From: Patiria miniata
Taxonomy: Eukaryota > Echinodermata > Asteroidea > Valvatida > Asterinidae
Assembly (NCBI RefSeq): GCF_015706575.1
Contig: NW_024037074.1
Span: 29,625,334 to 29,689,333, forward strand
Reading direction: 5' to 3'
DNA length: 64,000 nt
Shown: one piece after another, positions 1 to 10,960 of the stretch
How the letters are laid out: the number at the start of each line of letters is the position of its first letter
Numbering within the stretch: the first letter of the stretch is position 1
Made by a program: the position numbers and the translations under genes
The notes under the pieces: model-generated
The model's input: the letters and a program-made list of their open reading frames with translations, nothing else
The model's database searches: none
What the model was told of the DNA's origin: nothing

Positions 1-310
1 CTGTGAAGCTTATGTAGTCCCGCTCTCTGTTGGATATATCTGAATAAGTTAGTCCCCTCTTCTGTCAATAAAGTCAAGTACTTAATCGCAGATCAGTGGT
101 ATATTTCCGCCAAACGAACAGCCCCTAGGCTTAGTCCGCCGTTCGTTAACTATATCCCCCCTTGCGTCAGGGTAACCGCTCATCCTTGCGTGAGGTTAAT
201 AAATATTGTTGTGGGTTGAGGCCAGGTCCAGTTCCATCCTTCGATCAGGTCAGACTGTCGGGTCACGTACTTATTCCCGCCACAAAGGGTGTATAGCTCG
301 TTTCGCCACA
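1..310 (+). repeat. 5' LTR, 3' end portion only
   Basis: Matches 8993-9302 with two substitutions and ends in CGCCACA at the same point as the downstream copy. An AATAAA hexamer lies near position 67. The rest of this LTR lies before position 1. Confidence 0.92.
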
Positions 311-312
311 AA

Positions 313-330
313 TGGTGTCAGAAGTGGGAT
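313..330 (+). other. Primer-binding site, tRNA-Leu type
   Basis: TGGTGTCAGAAGTGGGAT starts three bases after the LTR end, the usual place. It begins with TGG, the complement of the CCA tail, and is complementary to the 3' end expected of a leucine tRNA (…CTGACACCA). The tRNA identity is from memory of tRNA acceptor ends. Confidence 0.75.
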
Positions 331-467
331 ACTCTGTGATTTTGTTGTACTTGGATTTTGGCAATAAAGAAGAGATTTCGTGTTTGTTTGTTTATCCGTT
401 TGTTGTGGGTGTACCTCACCGAGGTGCACAGTGAGGATTAATTGTAGCACCAGAGGTAGGGCCATAC

Positions 468-782
468 ATGCTTACCTGGGTCGTTGCTGCTCTGTGTATT
501 GTTTTTATTGTTGTGGTAAAAGTTGTAGTGTGGATTCTGTTGAGGATTTTGGCTGATGTGCGATCGTTGCGACATTCCGCAAGACAGCAGTTGCCAATCC
601 TGTTGAGAATTCACCGGGTGGTAGTTGGTACGCTAGTAGTGGTAAAGTCTAGAGGTTTGGGACAAGTGGTCCCGCAACCTGAATTTGCCCGCGAGGTACC
701 GTTATCGCCAAGTGGTCAGTGGCCTAGCGTTGCTAGTTTTGTGGGGACTTATTTTCCTAGTCAGGAGGAAACGTCAGTATGA
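468..782 (+). CDS. Small ORF ahead of gag with hydrophobic N-terminus
   Basis: A 104-residue ORF begins with a strongly hydrophobic stretch (about residues 2-28, rich in V, I, L) that could span a membrane or act as a signal anchor, followed by a basic segment. Its stop overlaps the start of the gag frame in ATGA at 779-782, an arrangement that would suit re-initiation. I do not recognise the product, and it may be a non-coding leader ORF of the element. Confidence 0.4.
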   Translation: MLTWVVAALCIVFIVVVKVVVWILLRILADVRSLRHSARQQLPILLRIHRVVVGTLVVVKSRGLGQVVPQPEFAREVPLSPSGQWPSVASFVGTYFPSQEETSV

Positions 783-2280
783 GTAAGGACAACCATGTTG
801 CCTCGTTAGAAGCTGGCAAGGATTCTGTCCTGGATGAGCTGAACCGCTCGAGAATGGAGGTTCAGTGGTTGAAGTGGGAGAGGGCTCGTCTCTCGGCAGA
901 GTTAGAGGCTGTCAAGAAACGGGCACAGCCACAAGCTTTGGGCGAGGTTACTCCTAAGGCTGGGGAAAAACGTTTGGTTGAGGTAGATTCAGAGATAAGT
1001 TGGAAATTGCCTGAGGATACCTCCGGGTATGCCTCAAAGGCAATAGAGCGTTCCTGTGCGGGCATGTCACCTGAATTGGTACAGAGGGGAGCGAGGCACA
1101 CTGAGAGTACACCTTTGAGGTTTATTCCCGAGCATAGTAATTGTACTAATCCCTTTCTGAACCGTGAGGTTGATTGCGCTGAAAAGGAACGAGGTTTACA
1201 CAGTGAGTTACTGAGTTTTGCAACTCGTCCCACTGTGGAGAAGTCAAATGAGGTAGTAAGTGAGGTTGACTCGCCTGGAGTGGGCCCATGGCCACTAAAG
1301 AGGGAGTCGCGGTTGGTGGGTAATGAGGTGTGCGGTAAACCTCACGGTGGTGGGCCTCGCAGGCCTACAATTACCCCAGACCGGTACAATGGTAAGGTTC
1401 TCTGGAACGAGTATTACCGCCACTTTGAGGCGTGTAAACAGGTGAACCTGTGGAGTGAGGAGCAAGCACGCAAGTTTTTGGCTGCTAGTCTCCAGGGTGA
1501 GGCCCTCCGACTTCTCGGTGATGGGTCAAAGAAGTTCACGGGGAACTTATAAAGATGTTGGAAAAGAGGTTCGGTCCTGGTCGACAGGCCGAAAACTATT
1601 TGGTTGAGTTAAGGCACAGGCGTCAGGGGCCTAAGGAAACACTACAGGAGTTAGGCCAAGCAATACGTGATCTCACGTTGAAGGCCTACCCTGAGCTCCC
1701 TGACGAGGCACGAGAACGCCTTGGGAAAAATCATTTTGTAGATGCGGTAGCTAGTCAGGTAGTTAGGGAAGGTGTGTATCGTGATCGTCCGAAAACATTG
1801 GACGACGCGATACGTGCTGCCCTTGAGACAGAAAACTTTGAAAAGGTTGAGATCGGGAGAAGGGCCGAAGGTAAACCTGTGAGGTTTACAAGAGCAGTCG
1901 ACTCTGACACAGAGAGGCGTCTTCTAAAGTTAGAAGAAAATGCCGGTCATCAGTCGAAGCAGATAGACCATGTGGTTGAACTTCTGACGGGGCTCACCAA
2001 GCGAGGTCTAGCCCAGGGCGAGCAGGCTAGTTTTCCTCAGAGGCTTTCACCCAAGCCTGAAAGGAGAAAGCCTGGTGCATTCAAGTGTTTCAAATGTGGG
2101 GAGGTTGGTCACTTCGCACGGGAGTGTACTAACCCTCGGAGGGAGAGAAAGGACCAGGGAAACGCCAGCCAGCCAACCGGTGGGCCCGCGGGCAGGCTGG
2201 ACGTTTCCGAGGGTCCAAACCAACGACAGACAGAGCCAACCAGAGGCAGGGACCAGAAATCACAGGCAGAGAGCCGCTAG
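779..2280 (+). pseudogene. gag: gag region of the gypsy element (broken)
   Basis: The N-terminal part is predicted helical and polar. The middle has a retrotransposon gag-like stretch (around 1390-1900, with RYNGKVLWNEYYRHFEACKQ and later LRHRRQGPKETLQELGQAIR). Near 2085-2130 a CCHC zinc knuckle (CFKCGEVGHFARECTNP) marks nucleocapsid, followed by a basic, Pro/Gln-rich tail. It would form the particle and bind RNA. The region is not an uninterrupted frame in this copy. Confidence 0.85.
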
Positions 2281-2299
2281 GCACTCGGCCTAATCGTGG

Positions 2300-5200
2300 T
2301 TCCCGGCCTAGGTATGGGCTGTTTGTTAACGGTGTTGTCAGGAGAGAGAAGTGCCGGTTCCTGGTTGATTCAGGGTCGACTGACACACTAGTTAGTGGTC
2401 GAGTCTACCATCGGATTGCAAAGGAACGGAGGCCAGTGCTGGAAGCAGATGAGTCCAGCATTCAACAAGTGGATGGTCGCCCCCTGGCTGTGATGGGCGC
2501 TGCCTGGGTGGACATACAGATTGGCAGAACCACCTACCCAGTGCGGGTGATTTTTGCCGATATCAAGTATGAGGGCATATTAGGAATGGATTTCTTGTTA
2601 CCTACAGGCGGTAACTTAGATTTCCAAAACCTTGAGTTGTGGTTAAGGGGGGAACGGACGAAGTGCACAAGTGGTGCTGGAGAGCCGTTCGTTGGCCGAG
2701 ATTCCGGCTGGCCATGAGGTTGTCGTGCCTGGTGTGGTAGTGACTACCTGTGAGGCCGGGGAACAATTGGCAATCATCGAGCCTGTAGAAGGTGGTGGCG
2801 AGTTGGCTCAGCGAGGCATACTTCTAGGCCGGTCGCTGGTGAAGCCAACTGCCGAGGGTCTTCCCTTACGGATATTCAATCCGGGTGAGGAGAGACGGGT
2901 TGTCCGGAAGGGGACAACCGTAGGTACAATTGCGGCAGTCGAAAGTGACGCCGTAGTCGTCCCTGATGAGGGTCATGCTGTAAGGTCTCTGGAGACCTGC
3001 CGAGTCACCTACGTGATATTTATGACCGTAGCAAGGTCAACCTCAGTGAGGAATATCTGGAAGAGGTGAGGTCTTGTCTCATTGAGTTCCAAGACGTGTT
3101 TTCCTGTGGTGACCACGACATAGGGCGTACTGATGTGGTGAAGCACCACATCAGTACGGGCGATGCTCGACCTATAAAAGAGAGGCCGAGGCGCCATCCC
3201 CTTTGTAACCAATAGGAAATCATGAGGCAAGTGGGTGATTTGCAGCAGAGAGGGATTATAGAACCATCTGATAGTCCCTGGGCTGCAAATGTGGTCCTTG
3301 TCCGAAAGAAGGACGGGACCAAGCGATTCTGTGTCGATTACAGAGGGTTGAACAGGGTAACAATTAAAGATGCGTACCCTGTTCCTCGTATCGACGAGAC
3401 ACTAGACGCTTTGTTGAGTGCCGAATGGTTTTCGACACTCGATTTGGCGTCTGGGTATTGGCAGGTCGACCTTGACGAGGACGCCAGCCAGAAATCAACC
3501 TTTGTGGTGCGGAACGGGTTATACAGGTGGCGTTGTATGCCTTTTGGGCTTTGCAACGCCCCTGCAACGTTTGAAAGGTTGATAGACAAGGTAATGGCGG
3601 GTCTCCAATGGGAGATTCTGCTGATTTACCTGGACGATGTCATAGTTTATGGCAAAACCGTGAGCGAGGGGATTGAACGGCTGCGGGTCGTTTTCTCCAG
3701 ACTCAGACAAGCTGGTCTAAAGTTGAAGCCTAGCAAGTGCTTCTTATTCCAGCGTTCTGTGAACTACTTGGGGCATGTTGTTTCAGCCGAAGGCGTGGCT
3801 ACCGACCCTGAAAAGGTTCGGGCCGTTGCCGACTGACCAACACCCAGGTGTCTCAAGGAAGTTCGCAGTTTTCTAGGCTTAGCTTCCTATTACAGGAAGT
3901 TTATTAGGGGATTTGCCGAGGTTGCGTCGCCCTTGCATGCGCTGACTGAAAGGTCACGCGAGTTTCACTGGTCAGATGCCTGCCAAAAGGCATTTGAAGA
4001 GCTGAAACTGAGGCTGCAGACGGCACCTATTTTGGCATATCCTATGCCTGACTGTGACTACATCTTAGACACAGATGCTAGTGGAGATGGGATAGGAGCA
4101 GTCCTATCTCAAATCCAGGAGGGGCACGAGAAGGTCCTCGCCTTTGCTAGCCGTAAACTTAGCAAGGCGGAGAGGAACTATTGTGTCACTCGGAGGGAAC
4201 TTCTTGCGGTAGTTGTGTACCTCAAGAAGTTTAGGCAGTACCTGTACGGCCGGAAGGTTTTGCTTCGAACCGATCATGCTGCTCTTCGGTGGTTGCTTAA
4301 TTTCAAGGACCCCGAGGGACAGCTTGCCCGGTGGCTTGAGGTAGTTTCCGAGTATGATTTGACCATTGAGCATAGACCTGGGCGTAAGCATGGAAATGCT
4401 GACGGGTTGTCCCGTAAGGTCTGTACAAAATGTTGTCATTCTGTCGAGAATGGGGTAAAGAAAGTTGTTGAAGCGACAGAGACCGTTGAGGCATCACAGG
4501 ATGCCACTGTGTCCAAGGATGAGGTTTACAGCGAGGTTGACTCTGGCTTGCCCATCTCAGAGGCGAGGGTGGGTGGTATTGTTGCCCAACCACACCTGCC
4601 TAGAGAAGAAGTCAGAGAGGCACAACTTGGTGAACCATGTATGGGTTGGATAGTTAGGACCAAAGAGGAATCGGGCAGTCGACCAACCCGGGAGACTGTT
4701 TCAGCTGACTCCTCGGCGCACAAGACTCTGTGGTGCCTGTGGGATCAGTTGAAAGTGCGGGACGGTGTCCTATATTGAAGGTGGGAATCTGAGGATGGAA
4801 AGTTGATCAGGTGGCGGCTGGTTCTTCCTGGGAAATTGAAGGAAGTGGTACTGCCAGAACTACAGAGTGGTGTGACTAGTGGCCATCTGGGCGTCAAAAT
4901 GACTCTGGCCAAAGTCAAGTCACGGTACTATTGGCCAGGAATGACCGCAGATGTGAGGTCGTTCATAAGGTGCTGCGAGTTGTGTGGTAGGAGGAAATCT
5001 CCTGCGAAAAGGAAAATTTCTCCACTACAACAGTACCAGGTGGGCGAGCCCATGGACAGAGTGGCCGTGGACTTGCTGGGGCCACTGCCAAGCAGTGACA
5101 GTGGTAACGCCTGGATCATGGAAGTCGGGGACTACTGTTCCAAATGGATGGAGGCGTACGCTCTGCCTGATGCAAAGGCAGAGACAGTGGCGAACAAGCT

Positions 5201-6182
5201 TGTCTCGGAGTTTGTCTGTAGGTTTGGAATTCCTTTGGAATTGCATTCAGATCAGGGGACAAACTTCGAGTCAGCAGTGTTTGCCGAAATGTGTAAGGTC
5301 CTGGGGATTTCCAAAACGAGGACCACAGCGTACAACCCGAAGTCGGACGGACTGGTTGAACGGTTCAACAAAACACTGATCAACATGGTCGCTGTTATGA
5401 TTGAACCGCGGAGGAGACAGCGTGACTGGGATGAGTGTTTACCGTATGCATGTTTTGCATACCGGTGCACTCCTCAAGAGTCAACTGGCGAGTCTCCAAA
5501 CATGATGATGCTTGGTAGGGAGACGAGACTTCCCGTCGACCTGCTGGTGGAGTGTCCTGCAGTAGAGGACGCTACAGCGACAGATTTCGCTCACAGGTTA
5601 CGGCAGAATCTGCAAGAGGCACATGGCAAGGCCAGAGAGTGCCTGAGGCAGAGTGCACGTAACCAAAAGCGAAATTACGATCGACGAGCACATGGCGAAC
5701 GCCTGCAGCAAGGCCAGTTCGCCTGGTTGTTCGACAAGTCAAGGAAAAAGGGGAGATCTCAGAAACTTGAACTTAGGCGGGTTGGACCATACTTGGTTGT
5801 AAAGAGACTCTCCGATGTCACCTACCGCATCCAGCTAAAGCCTAAGGGTAAGGCTTTTGTAGTCCACGCGGACCGGCTGAAGCCGTACACGGGGGAAGCT
5901 TTGAAGGCTTGGAAATATCAGCCTGCCATTGTCGAGAAACAAGTGGTGGAACCAGAAGAGGTTTCTGATTGCACGGAAGTTAGCCACAGGAAGCTCGTTG
6001 CTGACGAAACAGTGTCCGAGGTTCTCGAGGCTGGGCCGATAGAAGAGGAACAAATGGGTGTTGAACTTCCTGAGGCTGAGAATGATCTTAGCACTAAGGA
6101 AGATGTCGTAGTAGATGTTCCTCAAGAAATTCAAAGGAGATATCCCAAGAGGGAACATAGACTCCCAGTAAGATATCGGTAA
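2300..6182 (+). pseudogene. pol: pol region: protease, RT, RNase H, integrase (broken)
   Basis: Parts in order, approximate bounds. Aspartic protease about 2320-2700 (DSGSTDT active site, later ILGMDFL). Reverse transcriptase about 3080-3920 (KKDGTKRFCVDYRGLN, YLDDVIVYG). RNase H about 3960-4430 (DTDASGDGIGAVLSQ, then SRKLSKAERNY, then HGNADGLSR). Integrase about 4800-6180, with an HHCC zinc finger (HLGVKM…CCELCGRRK), a DDE core (DLLGPLP, HSDQGTNFES, NPKSDGLVERFNK) and a GPY/F-like C-terminal module (RRVGPYLVVKR). The region is interrupted several times and is a fossil. Confidence 0.9.
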
Positions 6183-6210
6183 ATTAGGTTAGTCGCTTGA
6201 CCAAACGCGT

Positions 6211-6249
6211 TACTAACCAAGTGGTTTTTTTGTGTGTTTTTCCCAACAG
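6211..6249 (+). promoter_or_regulatory. Strong 3' splice-acceptor signal before third ORF
   Basis: A perfect TACTAAC branch-point sequence (6211-6217) is followed by a T-rich tract and CCAACAG ending at 6249. This lies just after the integrase end and 8 bases ahead of an in-frame ATG at 6258. Spliced subgenomic RNAs for a third ORF are known in env-bearing gypsy relatives. Use of this one is inferred. Confidence 0.6.
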
Positions 6250-6959
6250 ATCTCTTGATGGCGGTGCGTTGCTACCAGTGTGCCTACCAATTCACGAGTA
6301 AGCAGGATCTGTGGAGACATCTAAGGATAGTTCACGGCCCACCACTGTTCCTGTGTTGCAGCCACTGTAACTACAAGAATAAACGCCGTGATAATCTGCG
6401 ACGTCACTACAAGACCTGCCATCCGGCTCACATGGAGGAATGCGGCGGAGTACCCAAGGAGACGGTGGCGAAGATGCCCGTTTCGATTGACCGGAGTTTG
6501 TTGACCGGGAGGTGGAGGTCTGCTCCAGCAGCAAGCAACCAGGCATCGGCGACAGTCAGCAGACCACCCGATAGCCCGGTGAGGGAGGCGGTAATTTCCC
6601 TTTCCCCAACGCCCATCTCGCCTTTAGTAGGCCGTAGTTCCCCGATCCCTCCCACCAGTTGGAAGCCGCGATCCTTTCTTACCGTGGAGAGTAGCAGTCC
6701 TGGCGAATACCCCCCAGATTCCCCGTCCATGCCGCCCCTCAGCCCCATAACGGTGGCCAGCCCGGAGGAAGTAGACGACGCCATGGCCGACGTTGCTGAA
6801 GAGCCCCCTTCTAAGAGGATGAGATTGGCGGTTGTGGAGGAGAAGATCGTCCGCAACATCTATCTGGACGGCCAGTTGGTTCACGAAGAGGTCAGTCGGC
6901 ACAAGTTCCGCAATCCGGTGGACGCGAACCTCTACTGCGTCGACTCGGACTCGAAGTGA
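6234..6959 (+). CDS. C2H2 zinc-finger protein ORF of the gypsy element
   Basis: The third ORF lies in the position where env lies in some relatives. An ATG at 6234 opens the frame, but the acceptor at 6249 would make the ATG at 6258 (MAVRCYQCAY…) the likely start. Two C2H2 fingers follow: C-x2-C-x12-H-x4-H (CYQC…LWRHLRIVH), then CSHC…NLRRHYKTCH. The middle is Ser/Pro-rich and low in structure. A basic patch (SKRMRL) and a conserved-looking acidic end follow. No signal peptide or membrane span is seen, so it is not an envelope. A DNA- or RNA-binding accessory role is inferred. The frame looks whole. Confidence 0.7.
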   Translation: MFFPTDLLMAVRCYQCAYQFTSKQDLWRHLRIVHGPPLFLCCSHCNYKNKRRDNLRRHYKTCHPAHMEECGGVPKETVAKMPVSIDRSLLTGRWRSAPAASNQASATVSRPPDSPVREAVISLSPTPISPLVGRSSPIPPTSWKPRSFLTVESSSPGEYPPDSPSMPPLSPITVASPEEVDDAMADVAEEPPSKRMRLAVVEEKIVRNIYLDGQLVHEEVSRHKFRNPVDANLYCVDSDSK

Positions 6960-7578
6960 GAACCGACAACAAGAAACAAAAAATGAACTCTTGACTAATC
7001 ATATCCTTAGAAGAAAAAAAGGAAAATTACTTATCTTAAACTTATATTACTCCCTCTGATTCCCCTTGATTCCACCAAAAGAGTTCTTGCAAGCTATTTT
7101 TGTTACGTAAAGTTAAAGTTTTTTCGTATTCAGTAGTGTGTATTTTTGTACTCTGAGATTTTATATTTATCATAGTTTTGCAAGTGATTTTACATGTAAG
7201 AGAGAAAAACAAAATTAACCAAGACGTTTATATTTAAGAACCATAATGGATCGCCCTTTGAATGTAATAATGTAGATGTAGATATCAGACGAGGTGCAGT
7301 AGACCTCAAATTTAAGTGTTTTGGTAGACCTCACCCCCGTCCATGTATTACAATTGTATGTACAGAGTTAGTAGACCTCACACTCGCAGCAGTGAGGTTT
7401 ATTAGAGAATGTGTATATTATAGTGTGCATATACACGTGAGGTTCAGTCAACCTCACGCAATGTTAGTGTATTATTCAACATTGTTTTTATAATTGTATA
7501 AAGATTAGGCCCTGTTTCGTATATATTTTTTTTGTTAAGCTTTTTATTCCGGGACGGAATAAGCTTAGCTGGGGCCTG
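6960..7578 (+). other. 3' noncoding part of gypsy element with boundary hairpin
   Basis: No ORF of note. It carries several GACCTCA / GAGGTTTAC-like motifs that recur in the LTR. A nested inverted repeat (7510-7519 with 7584-7593, and 7537-7550 with 7556-7566) straddles the LTR start. A long polypurine tract is not obvious. Confidence 0.6.
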
Positions 7579-9302
7579 TGTAACGAAACAGGGGTATATG
7601 TAGACTGATATCAAGTCTAGCCCAAGAAGCATCACGTCAACCTGCGTGTTAAAGCGCGTGATACTGTGGGGCAACCAATCAGCCTGCGCGTCCTGCATGT
7701 ACGTTAGGCTTATGGGCTATGAATTATGCAGGCGTGTACCGCGTGATCGAGTGCATGAGAGCGCACGGCGACCAATCAGCAGCGTGCGTCCGGCATGGTG
7801 TTGGGCGATTGCCTCGTGGCCTGGCGTGGGTTCGGCACTCGTGGTAGAGAACTCGTGTTAGAGACCTCGGTGAGCTGAGCGTGTAAACAAGCCTGTTGCG
7901 ACACTGCGAAGCAAAGTGCTGAATTCACCGTGTGAAGCGAGCGACGTCGTGGGAGAAAGCCCGGCGTGCACCCCGGTGCGATTGGTCAGTAAGGCTGGAT
8001 TTCGTTGTTTACATCCCCCTGTGCATTTTAAGGTCTTATCGGATAAGATTTGGGGTGGATTGTTGTTAAGAAGTCGGGATTATTTAATATAGGGCCTGAG
8101 TTAAGATAATAGTCGGACCCAGAGTAAATCTGAAGGTTGGGGAAGAGTTAGGCTTAGTTCAGACTTAAGGATTGTCCTCCGTTGTTTGTGCCTTTTGTCG
8201 TAGAAACGGTTGATTGCGACCCTGTAAAGTCTGTGAATCCTGAGTTTCCCGAAGGTTTACTGGGTTAACGTCAGGGGACTATTATTATCATCGGGTGGGT
8301 TACAACGTTACTAACTACCCCTTGTGTGTAATTCACTGGTCAAGCGAGTAGCAAGGACTGTGTTGTATTGTATAATTCTATTCTGTTATTGTAGACCTCA
8401 TTAGAGTCATTTTGTGCTAAGTGAAAGAACACTAGCCCGTTATTTAAGTCAGTGGTGCAGACGACCACTTTATAAACTAGGGACCCCGAGAAGTATAGGT
8501 GAGGTATACCCAAGTGAGGTTTACCTTAAGTGAAGTACCCCGCTAAGCTGTGAGTTTATAATTGTGTAAGTTAATCATAAGGGAGTGCAGTTGACCCCTG
8601 TTGAACCAGACGATTGTAATTGTATAAGCTAAAGGGTGCAGTTGACCCAAGAGCCGTACGAAGATTATAACTGTTTAAGCTAATGACAAGGGGTGCAGTT
8701 GACCCCTCAGCTAACAGCGAGGTTTACTAGTGCTTATTATCACAGCGAGGTTTACTAGATTATCACAGTGAGGTTAACTAGATTATCACAGTGAGGTTAA
8801 CTAGATTATCACAGCGAGGTTTACTAGATTATCACAGAGAGGTTTACCTGGATTTGTCTTAACGGTGAGGTTTATCATTGTATAATTATTGAATGGTGAA
8901 GCATTGACATTATATTTGAAGTGTGCTAAAGGAATAAACTAACTGATTAACGTCTTGGAATCACTTGTCCCCGTGAGGGTTATTGAGGTTCACTGTGAAG
9001 CTTATGTAGTCCCGCTCTCTGTTGGATATATCTGAATAAGTTAGTCCCCTCTTCTGTCAATAAAGTCAAGTACTTAATCGCAGATCGGTGGTATATTTCC
9101 GCCAAACGAACAGCCCCTAGGCTTAGTCCGCCGTTCGTTAACTATATCCCCCCTTGCGTCAGGGTAACCGCTCATCCTTGCGTGAGGTTAATAAATATTG
9201 TTGTGGGTTGAGGCCAGGTCCAGTTCCATCCTTCGATCAGGTCAGACTGTCGGGTCACGTTCTTATTCCCGCCACAAAGGGTGTATAGCTCGTTTCGCCA
9301 CA
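7579..9302 (+). repeat. 3' LTR
   Basis: The end at 9302 is fixed by alignment with 1-310. The start is placed at 7579 because TGTAACGAAAC there is an imperfect inverted copy of the end GTTTCGCCACA, and because a related LTR fragment at 31.5-32.5 kb has the same kind of terminus. The LTR is 1724 bases long, and its second half is loaded with short repeats. Confidence 0.8.
8580..8849 (+). repeat. Two short tandem repeat arrays inside the LTR
   Basis: At 8580-8710 a GTGCAGTTGACCC-containing unit occurs three times at about 60-base spacing. At 8714-8849 a 23-base unit (ATTATCACAGCGAGGTTTAC plus TAG) occurs about six times with small changes. Confidence 0.85.
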
Positions 9303-10410
9303 GTACATTAACTCTATGGCAGTAATAGGGGTAAAACTCCGTAGGCCTTTCAGATTCTTAACGTTATTCCCCGATGTATGGAATCAAAATGCCTTCTTGA
9401 AATCGATACAAATGTGAATACTGCTGCTAGGTTGTTTAATTTCACTTTCTCGATAATGAGTCTTAGAGCTAGGAATTGGGCAATTGTTTTGCACTTCAAA
9501 CGGATGCCGTTTTGGTTGTTTCTGAACAGTGGATCAATGACGCCTCTGGTGGAATGTCATCCGGCCCTGCTGCCCTACTCATCCGAATCCGGCCTCTGGT
9601 GCGCTGCTTAGTTCGTTGCTGACATGGGCTTACCATAACTGATTGCTTGAGTGTTTTCATTGAGGACCTCTTTGTTTTAGTCGATCATAGGTGTAGAACA
9701 AATGTTGTTTTCCACCCTATTAGCTTGCTTGTTCTCTTCATTGTGGCCTCTGTCGCAGGACAGGCGTGCCTGTATGACAGCCTCTCTCGCAGCTGCGATG
9801 TCTGGGTGCTTCGACAGAAGAGATTTCTTTACCCTCTCCTTCTTAGGTACCACTCCACTATCTCGTCCTCTCAGTAGGGTCCTCTTGCTCCTCTATCAAC
9901 TGGTAGTAGTTGCGCATCACCACCGTGTAGCGTTTTTGAATATCAGGGCGGGATGAGAACTCCTTCCCGTTATACCTAGTCCTACTGCTCGGCTTTGGTA
10001 CTCTGAGACTTAGACGCACCCTCTTGGAGACTACTCTGAGGTCTGAGCCGACGGATTTGAATGACGAGCACGATTCAGAATTCAGAATGATGTTCCTGCA
10101 CTTGCTCCGCATTAGAAGGACGTAGTCTAATTGACGCCTCATCTCCATGCCTCTGTCTTGGGAGGTCCACATCTTTCCCGATATGAACTCGGCTAGCAGT
10201 GCTCCTTTTCTGTTCGTAGCATCATTATAAGTGAACGGTGCATCTTCAGGGCCCATTCTAGCGTTGAAGTCGCCCAGTATTATCAAGAAAATGTGAGCCG
10301 GCACTCCCATTACTGCTTCTGTAAGGGACTCGTAAATTTTCTCAACCTGTTCTTGTGCTGCAGCGTTGGTGGGCGAGTGGACCCTTCTAGATACGCCACT
10401 GCCCACATTA
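9303..10410 (-). mobile_element. Non-LTR retrotransposon (LINE) fragment, APE endonuclease and part of RT
   Basis: On the minus strand 10406-9858 encodes an APE-type endonuclease C-terminal half: LGDFNARMGPEDAPFTYNDA, then the LLAEFI region and QLDYVL. Further along, near 9590-9540, RAAGPDDIPPEA matches the start of a LINE reverse transcriptase. HICIDFKKAF at about 9425-9375 is RT motif A, followed by a stop. Stops and a large gap between these two RT parts show decay. The RT stops abruptly at 9302, where the gypsy LTR begins, so the rest should lie left of the window. Confidence 0.85.
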
Positions 10411-10960
10411 TACCCCCACCAACAATAGAGCTAGCAACCCATACACTCCCAACAATATGGGCGTAAATCAGGGAGTAGTGTTAGGAAGGATTTATCCCCA
10501 CACTTTATTTTAATAAGGGGAATGATTGGCCATTGGATCACTCCCCCCCCCCGAGTGTTGTGATGAGAATAACAAAAATAATCAAACAAATACGTTTAGG
10601 TAAATACAAAAAAGAACAAACAACACACACGCCATTATGTTAATGGACGTAAGCGCGTATTGTGTGCACTGCGCGTGCATTTTTATCCTCAACAGCGCCC
10701 CCTAGTGTCGCCTGCTGTCCATCCTCCACCGATTATCGAATTTCCACGGTTTGCTGGCAATAGCATTAGGCCCCCCCCCCCCACTCGCTTATACAGATTT
10801 ACGCCTCTGCCCACCGACCCTAACTGTACCCCCACCCACCCTCAACCCAACCTCTGCATCAGATCTTTAACGCCAGCCCCAAATTTAATCATCCTGACTT
10901 GCAAAAAGTTCAAACCTCAAAAACATACACAATAAACAACTGGACTTTGTCTGCAATACT
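10411..10960. repeat. Low-complexity and pyrimidine-rich repeat region, no gene
   Basis: Contains C-runs (near 10543 and 10771) and a C/A-rich stretch (10790-10910) of the same kind as 15860-16060, 34100-34270, 47940-48110 and 60980-61150. These belong to a repeat found at the upstream end of each C1q unit. Confidence 0.5.

Larger units (their letters stand above)
1..9302 (+). mobile_element. Ty3/gypsy LTR retrotransposon, left end outside window
   Basis: Fossil element in the order LTR, primer-binding site, small ORF, gag with zinc knuckle, protease, reverse transcriptase, RNase H, integrase, zinc-finger ORF, LTR. The domain order RT-RH-IN and motifs such as YLDDV place it in Ty3/gypsy. The 310 bases of 5' LTR in view differ from the matching part of the 3' LTR at only 2 positions, so insertion was recent. 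The coding part is nevertheless broken, with roughly half a dozen interruptions in gag-pol, while the zinc-finger ORF looks whole. The 3' LTR is 1724 bases, so about 1.4 kb of the 5' LTR should lie left of the window. The element sits inside a LINE copy. Confidence 0.93.

Noticed and set aside
6428-6859. Minus-strand ORF opposite the zinc-finger ORF
   Set aside because: Shadow of a GC-rich coding stretch, with no domain.
7646-7861. Possible short gene in the LTR
   Set aside because: Lies wholly in U3 of the LTR with no recognisable domain.
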